NCBI RefSeq assembly: GCF_021532375.1 | Contig: NZ_JAKGAP010000018.1 | Coordinates: forward strand, 62,001-126,000 | DNA from: Paenibacillus alkaliterrae | Lineage (GTDB): Bacteria > Bacillota > Bacilli > Paenibacillales > Paenibacillaceae | Direction: 5' to 3' | Length of the DNA stretch: 64,000 nucleotides | In this document: positions 15,294-24,792 of the stretch, piece after piece | Layout of the letters: every line of letters starts with the position of its first letter | Numbering within the stretch: position 1 is the first letter of the stretch | Notes under the pieces: model-generated | The model's input: only the letters and a program-made list of their open reading frames with translations | What the model was told of the DNA's origin: nothing | The model's database searches: none | Position numbers and translations under genes: made by a program

Positions 15294-18200
15294 TTACTCC
15301 ACCTTCGCTTCCCTTACTCCATAATTGCGATCGCCTTCTATGTCGTAATAAATATCGAAAGCGGTCTGTTCATGCCCCAGCTTATCGCGAGCGATCACTT
15401 TCCAGTAGTACGTGCCCGGTGAGAGCGCGAGCTCGATCGTCGTGTCATGTAAATTTAGCCGCTTCTCGATGATTTGGGTAAAGGCCGAGTCTTTCGCGAC
15501 GATAAAGTCGTAAACGAGATCGTCGCCCTGCAGGTCGAAAGAGGGATCCCAGACGAACGTTTGCTTGCCGTCTTTGTTGACGATGTCTCCGAGATAAAAG
15601 GGCTTCGGCTTCTCCAGGTCCATCTTGAAACGCTCCAGCGAACGAAGGGGAACGCCCGCGATCCGTTCGTATTCCTCGTTCAGCTCATCGACCTCAATCG
15701 GCATGAAACCGATATCGGGCATCCGTTTGATGAACGGCTCGGCAACACCGCGCAAGGACTCCAGCATTTTTCCGATGGTATCGTTATTGATGGTTACATA
15801 CAGCTCATCGATCTTGTCCTTCAGCTTGCGGACATTGTCCTCGCTGCGGAAAAAACGATTGTGCAGCCTGCTGCCCCAGTAGTTGCTTATTCCGCTCTGG
15901 TAGCTATTAATATTGCTAGAATCGCGCGGCTTCTCCCATGCACCATCATAATCCCATGGAAGGAAGTACCATTTGTTTGAGTTGAGCGGTGAATAGAGCA
16001 TAAAGTTTTGCGCGCTCGTATCCATATTGTCCATCAAAATGTTGGCTGCGAGCCATGTTAAGTAATTGTCGAGGTCAAAGTGCTTCTCGATCACGTCGTT
16101 AATCGGAATCGCCATATTATTGACATCGTCCAGCATTGCGATCAGCTTGTCGTGATCTTCGCGCCCGTTCATTTCAAGCCGTGTCTCGAACGCGGCTTTG
16201 TCGTAATTCGAATCGGATTGCGATTTAATTTCGTCCGGATAACGGTAAAACTCGAACATAACTGCTTTGTATAGTTGTCCGTACGGATCGAGCCAATGGT
16301 TCTTCAGATACAATTCGTTCGGCTGCTCGACGTGCGTGAACAAACCATAGTCGTCGAACGGCTTGTCCTTGGTGCCGCCTTCTGACAAATCTTTGACGTA
16401 TAGCTGAACGAACTGCGTGCGAAGGCTTGCCATATTCGGAAGCGTCTCGAAAATATCGAAGCTTAGCTTGTTGCGGATCCGCGAAGGATCGGAGGAATGC
16501 TTGTTCAAATTGAGCGTCCGCTGATCATGCCAGAGACCGGCCTGATCGTTCAATTTGATTTTGTAAGACCGCTGTGATGCGTACCTTGATGAATTTCCGC
16601 GCAGGCTGATCGTTCCGTTAGCATCCGTCGTACCGTAACCGAACATGCCGGATTCCGGTCCGCTCCCGTCGGCCGAGCCTTCTTGAACGATGACCTTCAA
16701 GTCACCCTCGTCCATACGTGCGCGGACCCGGTTGAGCACATACCACGTCATTGGATTTTCCTTGTCCTTGTCCTCCTGCAGAATAGTGACATATATCGGT
16801 ACAACCGAGGTGTCGTCATCGCGCTCGTAAATTTTTTTATCCTCCGTCAAGCCGAACTTCTGTACGGCTTCCGGCACGGGTGCTCCGCTGTCGTTCGCAT
16901 TTGCCGGGATGACTGTACTGCTGTTGCTGGTGCAGGCAGACAGCAAAGTTGCGGCTCCAACGAGAAGCACGGCGGTTGTCGACGCTTTACCAAACAATCG
17001 CCGCAAGAAGGATGATTTAGGAGGAGCGGTAATCGGCTGGCTGCAGAACGTATAGTAGTCGATGTTCCGAACATACTGCATGAGTCTGCCAAGCGCGAGC
17101 GTGAGCGTCAACAGCGCCGCGAGAAACATGCCAAGCCCGTGATGGCCCGTATGCATCGTCAAGTACGTAAGCGCGGCATTAAAGGCAACGAATATTCCGC
17201 TAATGATTAGAACCCCCTTGCGATCATCGTAGTACAGCATCATAAGCATGACGATAAAGGCGGTAATGAACAGAAAATAGCTAAGCGCCAGAATAGTGAA
17301 AACGTCCAGCTGTTCCATCGAGAAACCAATCGCCGGGAGAACCTTGATGCCGATCGCCAGCGAAACGACGGTGAAAAGCAGCTGCACCTCCATGATAAAG
17401 CTGATTTCCTGGATGAGCGTGCGCTGCATTTCCTGCTTGGCATGCGTAATGTCGGTCAGAGTGCCGCCGTTTAAGATTTTGTCGTAGTAGGTGCGGAACT
17501 TTTCGTAGAATGATGTTTCGACCGATACGACGAAGGTGACCAGCGTCGGAATGACGGTCAAATAAGCATAGAAAACCGGCAAATCGAAGAACGGCGAAAT
17601 GACGTAGTGCTGGGCGACACGAATTTGGCCGGGCCCGAACCAATAGACGAAGCTGTGAATGTAGACGCCTGCGTAAAAAAACGTACCGATAAAGAACAGC
17701 GACGGATATTTGCCGAGATAGGATAGAAAGCTGAAATAAATCCGGCTTTGCTTAGGCGGGAAAAATTGCTCGAAATGTCTCGCAGAAAGCAGTACGACGA
17801 AAAAAAAGCCGATGACGATCGCGGTCAACACTGAAGTGGCGTTGTCAAAGGGAGTAAAATACAGCAGCAGCCATGCGCCGGCCGACGCGCAAACGACGCC
17901 GATCAGGAAGCTCCTGACAATTCGCTTATAATCTTTGAGCGCAGACAAATGTACCGTTTGCAGCCAAATGATGATCAGCTCTGAGAATAGCAAGTAAGTA
18001 GCTATTTTGTAACCCATTCCGACCGGCATACCGCGCAGAAACAGCCAGGCGGTCAGCGCTCCGATTGGCAGGCAGACGGCCATCGAGCCGTAATAAGAGG
18101 AGAGCAGGTGCTCATACTTTTTCATGAACATCATGTCGGCGATGAACCGGGTCAGAACCATTGACAGTCCGCCGGTAATCAGCACCGAGAAGATGAAGCA

Positions 18201-18404
18201 GTAGACGATTGTCGTAAGAAATAGCTCCTTCTCTAAAAATGATGCCCCGGATAACGTCATCAGCCACTGCATGCCCATGACCATGAACATGCAGAGCATC
18301 ATCGGCCCGATCGTCGTCAGTGACGAGTAGGCATAGGCAATGGCGTTATTCAACAGTCCTTGACTATTAAAGAGCTTTCTCAGCTCGAAACCGATACCTG
18401 CCAT
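15294..18404 (-). CDS. pelG: PelG-CotH fusion protein with internal lipobox
   Basis: A 1036-residue single ORF. Residues 1 to about 455 are PelG, a MATE-like Pel exporter with about 12 helices starting MAGIGFELRKLF. Residues 466-491 read as a lipoprotein signal: basic LRRLFGKAS, a hydrophobic stretch and lipobox LLSAC with Cys491. Residues about 520-930 are a CotH atypical kinase domain (SLRGNSSRYASQRSYKIKL, 599-617; DNMDTSAQNF, 792-801; PWDYDGAWE, 816-824). A fibronectin-like domain (about 935-1020) ends the protein. AGGAGG at the proper distance fixes ATG 18404; the gene overlaps pelF by 38 bp. Probably exports Pel polymer and carries an extracytoplasmic kinase. Confidence 0.9.
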   Translation of the reverse strand: MAGIGFELRKLFNSQGLLNNAIAYAYSSLTTIGPMMLCMFMVMGMQWLMTLSGASFLEKELFLTTIVYCFIFSVLITGGLSMVLTRFIADMMFMKKYEHLLSSYYGSMAVCLPIGALTAWLFLRGMPVGMGYKIATYLLFSELIIIWLQTVHLSALKDYKRIVRSFLIGVVCASAGAWLLLYFTPFDNATSVLTAIVIGFFFVVLLSARHFEQFFPPKQSRIYFSFLSYLGKYPSLFFIGTFFYAGVYIHSFVYWFGPGQIRVAQHYVISPFFDLPVFYAYLTVIPTLVTFVVSVETSFYEKFRTYYDKILNGGTLTDITHAKQEMQRTLIQEISFIMEVQLLFTVVSLAIGIKVLPAIGFSMEQLDVFTILALSYFLFITAFIVMLMMLYYDDRKGVLIISGIFVAFNAALTYLTMHTGHHGLGMFLAALLTLTLALGRLMQYVRNIDYYTFCSQPITAPPKSSFLRRLFGKASTTAVLLVGAATLLSACTSNSSTVIPANANDSGAPVPEAVQKFGLTEDKKIYERDDDTSVVPIYVTILQEDKDKENPMTWYVLNRVRARMDEGDLKVIVQEGSADGSGPESGMFGYGTTDANGTISLRGNSSRYASQRSYKIKLNDQAGLWHDQRTLNLNKHSSDPSRIRNKLSFDIFETLPNMASLRTQFVQLYVKDLSEGGTKDKPFDDYGLFTHVEQPNELYLKNHWLDPYGQLYKAVMFEFYRYPDEIKSQSDSNYDKAAFETRLEMNGREDHDKLIAMLDDVNNMAIPINDVIEKHFDLDNYLTWLAANILMDNMDTSAQNFMLYSPLNSNKWYFLPWDYDGAWEKPRDSSNINSYQSGISNYWGSRLHNRFFRSEDNVRKLKDKIDELYVTINNDTIGKMLESLRGVAEPFIKRMPDIGFMPIEVDELNEEYERIAGVPLRSLERFKMDLEKPKPFYLGDIVNKDGKQTFVWDPSFDLQGDDLVYDFIVAKDSAFTQIIEKRLNLHDTTIELALSPGTYYWKVIARDKLGHEQTAFDIYYDIEGDRNYGVREAKVE

Positions 18405-19824
18405 CTTTATCCTCCTTATATGCCGCATACAGCATGCGGTAGCCCTCGATGAATTTTTCCCGCGTATAAGTGGCTTTTGTCCGCGACAGTCCGTTGCTGC
18501 CCATTTCCTCACGCAGGAGGCGGTTATTGCACAGTTGGATGATCGCTGCAGCCAACTGGTCGTAATGCATGACCGGCACGACTATGCCGGCTGGCCCGAT
18601 TCCGTCGTCCAGACCGTTAAGCAGCTCCCGGCAGCTGCCGACGTCGGTCGTTACGCATGGCTTTGCCGCCGCCATCGCCTCCAGAACGGCAAGGGGCATG
18701 CCTTCGCTGACGCTTGAGAGCAGGATGATGTCCATCCGGGCAAGATAGTCTTTGATCCGGACCTCTCCCGTGAAGGTGATGTCCTCAACCTGGAGCGTTT
18801 CCACCAGCTGCAGGCATTCCTCGTAATATTCCTCGTTCTCCTCGGAAGGTCCCATAATGTACAGCTCGGCTTCCGGCACCTCCCGCTTGACGAGAGCGAA
18901 GCTTTGAATCATCGTTTTGAGATCTTTGATCGGGACGACGCGAACGATGGCGCCTAATCGGATTTTCCCGTCATCGTTAGCGGGAGGGCCCGCAAGTTCG
19001 GCATAATCGGATATATTGACGCCATTAGGAATGATTTTGATCTTATTCTCGTCGCAGCCGAGCTCGATTTCGATTTCCCGGTTACGGTTAAACAAGGTGA
19101 TCACTTCGTCGGTGTATTCGTAAGCGGCTTCGGAGAGCCGGTAAAAGTATTCGATCCACAAGTCCTTGAAATAGCCTTTGACCCAGTCTGCTTTAATGAT
19201 TTCTTCCTCGCGCTCGCGGGAATAGATGCCGTGCTCGGTAAGAATGAAGGGTTTGCCGTAAAGATGTTTGGCGAGCGCGCCAACGACGCCGGCGTATCCG
19301 GTCGATACGCTGTGATACAAGTCAGCCTTCGGGATGTCGCCGCGAATCGTCTGGAAGAGGGGGAGGACCATGGAGCGTACGGTCCAGAACATTTCGGTAA
19401 ACGGGACTTGGGCGTACTTTTCCTTGCACAGCTCGACCAGAATGTCGAAGAAATCCTTGCTCATCAGGAAATCCGCCGCCGCCCTGAGCTTCTTTGTCCG
19501 AAGCAGATCGAATATGCCGTTCCATTTGACTTCGCCGCCCGCACCGAGAAGCGAACGGAATGCTTTGCTCTGGTGGTCTGTAAGCCGGAAGCGGTGACCG
19601 CTTTCTCCATGCTCGCGCAAATAAGAATCAAGAAACATCTCCTTCACCTCTATGACGTTAGAAGGGAGCGTGTACTTGAACTGGCCGCGTTGTTTCTCAT
19701 TGGCGACGATGGCGAAGATGACGAATTCATGCTCGGGCAAATTGGTGATCAGCGAATGAATCCAGCTTGACACGCCGCCTGTTATATGAGGGTACGAGCC
19801 CTCCGCAATGATGCAGATCCGCAT
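18367..19824 (-). CDS. pelF: PelF-like GT4 glycosyltransferase
   Basis: A 485-residue GT-B fold cytoplasmic enzyme. It begins MRICIIAEGSYPHITGGVSSW, the PelF-type acceptor-side loop, and has TEHGIYSREREEEI, IPNGVNISDY and the GT4 donor motif SSVSEGMPLAVLEAM. PelF is the Pel polymerase that uses UDP-GalNAc/UDP-GlcNAc and works with PelG. The gene begins 5 bp after the deacetylase gene and its 3' end overlaps pelG by 38 bp. Confidence 0.92.
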   Translation of the reverse strand: MRICIIAEGSYPHITGGVSSWIHSLITNLPEHEFVIFAIVANEKQRGQFKYTLPSNVIEVKEMFLDSYLREHGESGHRFRLTDHQSKAFRSLLGAGGEVKWNGIFDLLRTKKLRAAADFLMSKDFFDILVELCKEKYAQVPFTEMFWTVRSMVLPLFQTIRGDIPKADLYHSVSTGYAGVVGALAKHLYGKPFILTEHGIYSREREEEIIKADWVKGYFKDLWIEYFYRLSEAAYEYTDEVITLFNRNREIEIELGCDENKIKIIPNGVNISDYAELAGPPANDDGKIRLGAIVRVVPIKDLKTMIQSFALVKREVPEAELYIMGPSEENEEYYEECLQLVETLQVEDITFTGEVRIKDYLARMDIILLSSVSEGMPLAVLEAMAAAKPCVTTDVGSCRELLNGLDDGIGPAGIVVPVMHYDQLAAAIIQLCNNRLLREEMGSNGLSRTKATYTREKFIEGYRMLYAAYKEDKDGRYRFRAEKAL

Positions 19825-19829
19825 AGTCG

Positions 19830-21662
19830 TTAATCACCCAATTCGATGTAGAATTCCGCCTTGCTCGCGGTTATCAAATACGTGCCATCGTCGATTTTTC
19901 GAACGGTGCAGCCCTTCAACGATCGCATCGTTTTCTCCGTCCGGAGAATGAAGAACGCATCGCCGCGGTATGGCTTGATCGAGCCGCGAATCGTCCGCCC
20001 GCTGCGATTCCAATCGACGCTGCTGGTAAGAACCTCCGCTATGTTGATCGCCGATTCCGTCGAAGTCATCGGCCTCAGCCATGGATAGGTCTTATCGAGC
20101 CGTGCCAGCATATCCGCAAATTTCTCGAATAGCTTCTCCCAGTTCAGACCTTTGCTGCGAACCGCGTGAAGCAAGTCGTCCGGGTGGAGAAAGTGGGAGA
20201 AGACGCCGATCGAGGTTATCGTGCTCGCTTCCGCCCATCTCTCGAAGCTGCCCTGCGTATAGCCTGACGTCACCCGCGGCATTTCGAGGATGCCGTCCTG
20301 TGCGATCTCGTATTCTTGCACGTAGGAGAGACCGGATGCGTCTTCACCGTACAGCGAGGCTATAACCGAGATATCCGGCCAGCCAAGCTTAAGCGCTTCC
20401 CGACCCTCCGGACTCAGCGCGTTGGAAGGGGGTACGTAAGTTAGCATCGTATAGTTCGGAAAAGCCGTTTTCGTGAAACGGAGTGCTTCTTTGATCGATT
20501 CAGCCATCTCTTCGACATTGCGCCATGCTTGGTAGCCATATTTGTCCGCGACCTCTTGCGAAAGCACAAGCGACTGGTGATTAAAGCCGTGAAGGCCGAT
20601 TTCGCCGCCGCTCTTTAGTACCTCGCGCCCATAGGTGATGAGTCCTTCTTCATCGGCATCGACCGGAGAATGGAAGGGCGGCGTCACTACGTCGTTGTAG
20701 GATTCGATCAGTACGGCCGAATATTTGATATCGTACTGCTTTGCGGCTTTGAGCATGTCAGGCCACCATATATCCCGGAAGAAGGCCGGCCGGTCCCGGC
20801 GGTAATCGCGGTAGATGGCGGCGTCGACCGTCTTGCCGATCGGTGCGGGGAAATCGTCGATATACATCATTTTTGTATTAAAGATCGGGTAGATAAAATC
20901 GGGCTGCAGCATCGAAATGGCACCCGCGAGCAGCCCGCGGTTTATTTTCTCCTGGAGCATGGTGCCGTTAAACACCATGAATTTTCCTTTGCCGTGGCGG
21001 TAATCCCATAGCAGCGGCATGCCGCTTGCCGTTGTGGCGAGCACCCGGCTCTTCTTCTCCAGCTCAACGTTCATGACCGTGTTAGTGAGGAACGGGTCGT
21101 CAATGGCAAGTCCGCTCTCGCCAATCAGCACATTGGAGGTGATTGTAATACCTTGTTGAATGGTGATGTTTCCCGCATCAAGAATGCCTATCTTCCGGTA
21201 CAAGCGGAAGAATGCGTCGTCTTGATCGAGCTGTACCGTAAAGAAAGCATAGCCGCCCTGATTCACATAGTCGGCGAGCGTCTGCGTATTTCCAAGCAGA
21301 TTCAACTGCTGCACCGATACGATCACCATCTCGCAATCCGTTGGGTTAAACTCGCCTTGCCGGATGTCAAAGGCATTAACAGGCTTCTTCATATACTTAA
21401 GCAATTGTCTTACTTGATCATTCACCTTGACGCTGTATTCGTTGGCACCATCGAACGCCAAGCAATAAGGTGTGCCGGACGGCGTAAGTTCCGTGCTGCT
21501 GGCCATGCTGGCTTTCAACTGCTTGATGCTGCTGCTCGTCTGTTCATTTCGACTGAACTGGAGGACGAACCGCGATTGGGCGATCTGCACGCCGATCGCC
21601 AGCAGAACGACGCCGATGATGATCAGGTAGATGCTGCGTTTTAATCTGATTTTAGATTTCAT
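19830..21662 (-). CDS. Membrane-anchored polysaccharide deacetylase (PelA-deacetylase-like, DUF2194)
   Basis: A 610-residue protein with one N-terminal helix (about 10-28), an extracytoplasmic Rossmann-like region (about 60-260) and an NodB-like deacetylase domain. The expected metal and catalytic residues are visible: Asp269-Asp270 in YIDDFPAP, HGFNH (His358, His362) and FSHFLHPDD (His490, His493). It is the counterpart of the PelA deacetylase domain; the glycoside hydrolase half of Pseudomonas PelA is missing, as in published Gram-positive pel operons. It overlaps pelE by 11 bp. Confidence 0.85.
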   Translation of the reverse strand: MKSKIRLKRSIYLIIIGVVLLAIGVQIAQSRFVLQFSRNEQTSSSIKQLKASMASSTELTPSGTPYCLAFDGANEYSVKVNDQVRQLLKYMKKPVNAFDIRQGEFNPTDCEMVIVSVQQLNLLGNTQTLADYVNQGGYAFFTVQLDQDDAFFRLYRKIGILDAGNITIQQGITITSNVLIGESGLAIDDPFLTNTVMNVELEKKSRVLATTASGMPLLWDYRHGKGKFMVFNGTMLQEKINRGLLAGAISMLQPDFIYPIFNTKMMYIDDFPAPIGKTVDAAIYRDYRRDRPAFFRDIWWPDMLKAAKQYDIKYSAVLIESYNDVVTPPFHSPVDADEEGLITYGREVLKSGGEIGLHGFNHQSLVLSQEVADKYGYQAWRNVEEMAESIKEALRFTKTAFPNYTMLTYVPPSNALSPEGREALKLGWPDISVIASLYGEDASGLSYVQEYEIAQDGILEMPRVTSGYTQGSFERWAEASTITSIGVFSHFLHPDDLLHAVRSKGLNWEKLFEKFADMLARLDKTYPWLRPMTSTESAINIAEVLTSSVDWNRSGRTIRGSIKPYRGDAFFILRTEKTMRSLKGCTVRKIDDGTYLITASKAEFYIELGD

Positions 21663-22569
21663 GCTGCCCTCCCTCCGACCAGAATCGGACGGTCGTAATC
21701 GCTTTGCTCGACAAACGGATGGACGAGCGCTTCATTTGCGCCAGTGTTTGATTCAGTTGATCAATCGAACGGACTGTAAAATAAACTTTCATCAGGCCGA
21801 GATAAGCGTCCTCGCTGCGCGGGAACCTCTCGAGATAACGCTTGGCCGTTTGTTCGGCGGCGGCGAATTCCTCGAGGTCCAATTCCGTTTCCAGCTTGCC
21901 TGAATAAGCTTCGGCGGAATCGGGGGAAGCTTCGATCAGCTTGCCGAGGACCATGGCATAGGTATGTTTATGCTTAAGCATCGTCCGCTCATCGAGGAAG
22001 CCGCTTCGCATATAGCTGTTCAGCACTTCTGCGTAAGATGCGAGCATGTAGGCGTCTTGCTTGTTTTCTTCAAATTTGACCGCGAGGTCCTGCAGCGTCA
22101 GCGTCAGCTTGCGCTTGATCTCCATAATCGCGCTGACGGCATAATGGGAGGTTTCCGTATCCTCGTTGCTGACCGCAAGCCGGAGCACTTCGAGATGTTC
22201 TAACGAATCCTGCTTCAATAAATCGATCATAATGCGCCTTCTTGTAGTCAAATCGTTCACGAGCAGCGCTTCCTCAAGCGGAATGACATTCATTTCCTTC
22301 GCGGACTCGGGCATCTTGTAAACGCCGATCTGTCCGCTGGAGCCGTCTATCGATATGGCGACCTCCAGCTCGGCAATCCGGGCGGAAGCGCGGCAGGCGT
22401 TCCGCTCATGCCACCGTTTTCGCCAAAACAACGGCAGCAAGAAGCAGATAACAGGCAGGGAGGCGGAGAGAACGAAACGGAGCAGCCATTCCCGCTTATC
22501 TCTACGGTGCCTTATGCCAAGCAGAATGGCGCTCAACAGCAAATATGAGATGAAGATCAGATCAAGCAT
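21652..22569 (-). CDS. pelE: PelE-like membrane/TPR protein
   Basis: A 305-residue protein with two N-terminal helices (about 3-19 and 29-48) and a soluble helical-repeat region (about 95-290) that reads as tetratricopeptide-like repeats. PelE in Pseudomonas joins PelD and PelG in the inner-membrane Pel synthase complex and has the same layout. Its start overlaps the end of the epimerase-PelD gene by 8 bp and its end overlaps the deacetylase gene by 11 bp. Identification rests on layout and position more than on motifs. Confidence 0.8.
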   Translation of the reverse strand: MLDLIFISYLLLSAILLGIRHRRDKREWLLRFVLSASLPVICFLLPLFWRKRWHERNACRASARIAELEVAISIDGSSGQIGVYKMPESAKEMNVIPLEEALLVNDLTTRRRIMIDLLKQDSLEHLEVLRLAVSNEDTETSHYAVSAIMEIKRKLTLTLQDLAVKFEENKQDAYMLASYAEVLNSYMRSGFLDERTMLKHKHTYAMVLGKLIEASPDSAEAYSGKLETELDLEEFAAAEQTAKRYLERFPRSEDAYLGLMKVYFTVRSIDQLNQTLAQMKRSSIRLSSKAITTVRFWSEGGQHEI

Positions 22570-24748
22570 ATCTTAAATCCTCTTTTACAATGTCCAATTT
22601 GATGTTGTTGTTATAAAACCGGTTTAGAACAAACGCGGCGTCCTGCTTACTGGAATTGCTCAGAAGCACGAGCAGCTGTCCGTCCGGCCCCAGGCCCAGG
22701 TAGTCGGTTTCCCGCAGCGAGCGGGAAATTTGATCCGCTAGATCCGGAGGAGCGTCGCCCGGGGGCCCTGCGGAAAGCAGCACGTACTCGATGCCGTGCT
22801 TATCGCTGGCCATCCGTTTGCTGGCGAGAATATCCGTAAATACGTCCGGTCTCAGCACCTGCGTTCCTTCGATGTAGCGCTGGCTGCTGGTCGCCCCCAC
22901 ATAGGAGAGCGCGCGAGACAGGGAGGAGGAGATAAGGTCTACAGTGATTTTGAACAAATTCTGATAATAAAGCGAGAAATTATCGAACTTCATTTGATGC
23001 AGCGAGACGATAGCGACCACTTCGCCGCCGCTGATAACGGGAGCGGCGAGCAGAGGCGAGTCCCCGAGAAGCTCCTTGTTTATATAAATCTTCTTGCAAT
23101 CGAGCAGCTGTTTCATATAGGGGTAATCATCAACCTTCATCGATTTGGGCACTTCGAAGTCTCTGCCGTTTGAGCGCGCTGCGAGACGCAGGTAGCTTTT
23201 ATATTTATTAACGGTATAAATCGAAACCGATTGGGACTTCATGATGGATTCGACGACGGTTACGGTAGATGTGAAAATTTGTTCGGGCTCCAGGCTGTCC
23301 AGCTCTTTCGTTATGGAATAAATCTTGCCGAAGCTGTCGCCGTTATTCATGATTTGCTGCTGAAGCTCTTCCTTCACAATGCGTGTCTCGTCGTAAACCT
23401 CGTTAAGGAACGCATACTTCACTTGGAGCGCCTCCAACTGTCTCTCTTTGCTCTTGGCAGCGTTCGTCCTTCGTTCGATCGAGTAGCCTACGACCAGTCC
23501 GACAAACAAGTAAATGGCGATCTGAAAGAAGAGGTCCGTACCGTAAAATAGCGAAATGAGATCGTAACCGTCTTCTAGCAGCTGATATGTATACAGTGCA
23601 ACGGATAAGGCAACGGCAATGATCGATTGACGGCTGCCGTATATAATGCCGATGATAATGATATAGAAGAGCCTGATATCGATAAAGTTGTACAGCGTGT
23701 CCTCAATCGTTAACGTCAGCCAAGCCGAAAGGGCAAATGCAAGCATGTTTTCCGCATACGGGATAATTGCCTTCACTGCACGGGCAAGAAGTGATGGACG
23801 CTCGCGATCCGGCTTCGTTACGGGCTCCTCAGCTGGGCGTTCGTTCTTAAACCATTCGTAGGTCCGGTAAAGTCCTTCTTGAAGATCGTACTTAGGCGCC
23901 CAATCAAGATCGTTACCAATGCGCGAGTTATCGAGCGCGGAGCGGTAAATATCGCCTTGCCGGAAATCGCGATAGGATACGGAGGCCGTGCCGTGCAAGC
24001 CGCGCAACGCTTCAATCAGATCGTTTACGCTGCTCTCGGTATTGGTGGACAAGTTGTAGACGCCGGTCAAATCTGAATAGGAGGCCCGGTAAATCGCGTC
24101 GGCCACATCCTCGACATAAATAAAATCCCTCGTCTGTCCGCCGTCTCCGTAAATCGTCAGCTCTTGGCCTTTTGTTGTCCGGTCCATGAAAATGGAGACG
24201 ACGCCGCCTTCACCGAGACTGTCCTGACGCGGTCCGTACACATTCGAGAAACGAAAGCAAAGCGTCTCCAAGGCGTAAATTTCGTGCCACTTCGCGCAGT
24301 AAATTTCGCCAATCATCTTATTAATGCCGTAAGGCGAAATCGGGTCGCGCTGCGCAGATTCTTGAAGCGGCAGTTGGTCGTTCAAGCCGTAAACGGCGGC
24401 GGAAGAGGCGAAAATAAATTTTTTTACTCCATATTTATGAGATAATACGAGCATATTGGATAAGCCGAGGACATTGGATTTCGTATCCTGTCTCGGATTC
24501 TCCATCGAAGTCGCAACGCTTACCTGCGCGGCCAAGTGAATGACGACGTCAAAGCGGTTATTGCGGAAAATTTCCTCGCAATTGCGTTCTTCGACCGACA
24601 TAATATAAGATTTATGCTTGCAATCAACGTTTTGTCTGCTTCCGGTTGCCAAGTTGTCTATGATAGATACTTCATAGCCTTCCATATTGAACCGCTCCGC
24701 CACGAAGGAGCCAATAAAGCCATAACCTCCCGTTACGAGCACCCTCAT
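22562..24748 (-). CDS. pelD: Fusion of a PelX/GalE-type epimerase with the c-di-GMP receptor PelD
   Basis: A 728-residue protein. Residues 1 to about 305 are an NAD-dependent sugar-nucleotide epimerase (TGGYGFIG at 6-13, Tyr140-x3-Lys144, SNVYGPRQD). Residues about 333-420 hold four membrane helices, then a coiled coil (425-470), a GAF domain (485-610) and a degenerate GGDEF domain (625-728). The active site is GPDGQ (687-691) instead of GGDEF, but the inhibitory-site motif RETD (679-682) is intact, as in PelD, which binds c-di-GMP. The epimerase half should make UDP-GalNAc for Pel. ATG 24748 is preferred over TTG 24751, with GGGGTGAAG upstream. Confidence 0.88.
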   Translation of the reverse strand: MRVLVTGGYGFIGSFVAERFNMEGYEVSIIDNLATGSRQNVDCKHKSYIMSVEERNCEEIFRNNRFDVVIHLAAQVSVATSMENPRQDTKSNVLGLSNMLVLSHKYGVKKFIFASSAAVYGLNDQLPLQESAQRDPISPYGINKMIGEIYCAKWHEIYALETLCFRFSNVYGPRQDSLGEGGVVSIFMDRTTKGQELTIYGDGGQTRDFIYVEDVADAIYRASYSDLTGVYNLSTNTESSVNDLIEALRGLHGTASVSYRDFRQGDIYRSALDNSRIGNDLDWAPKYDLQEGLYRTYEWFKNERPAEEPVTKPDRERPSLLARAVKAIIPYAENMLAFALSAWLTLTIEDTLYNFIDIRLFYIIIIGIIYGSRQSIIAVALSVALYTYQLLEDGYDLISLFYGTDLFFQIAIYLFVGLVVGYSIERRTNAAKSKERQLEALQVKYAFLNEVYDETRIVKEELQQQIMNNGDSFGKIYSITKELDSLEPEQIFTSTVTVVESIMKSQSVSIYTVNKYKSYLRLAARSNGRDFEVPKSMKVDDYPYMKQLLDCKKIYINKELLGDSPLLAAPVISGGEVVAIVSLHQMKFDNFSLYYQNLFKITVDLISSSLSRALSYVGATSSQRYIEGTQVLRPDVFTDILASKRMASDKHGIEYVLLSAGPPGDAPPDLADQISRSLRETDYLGLGPDGQLLVLLSNSSKQDAAFVLNRFYNNNIKLDIVKEDLRYA

Positions 24749-24792
24749 CAATCTTCACCCCAATGTACGAGAGTTCTTCGACATATTTTGCT

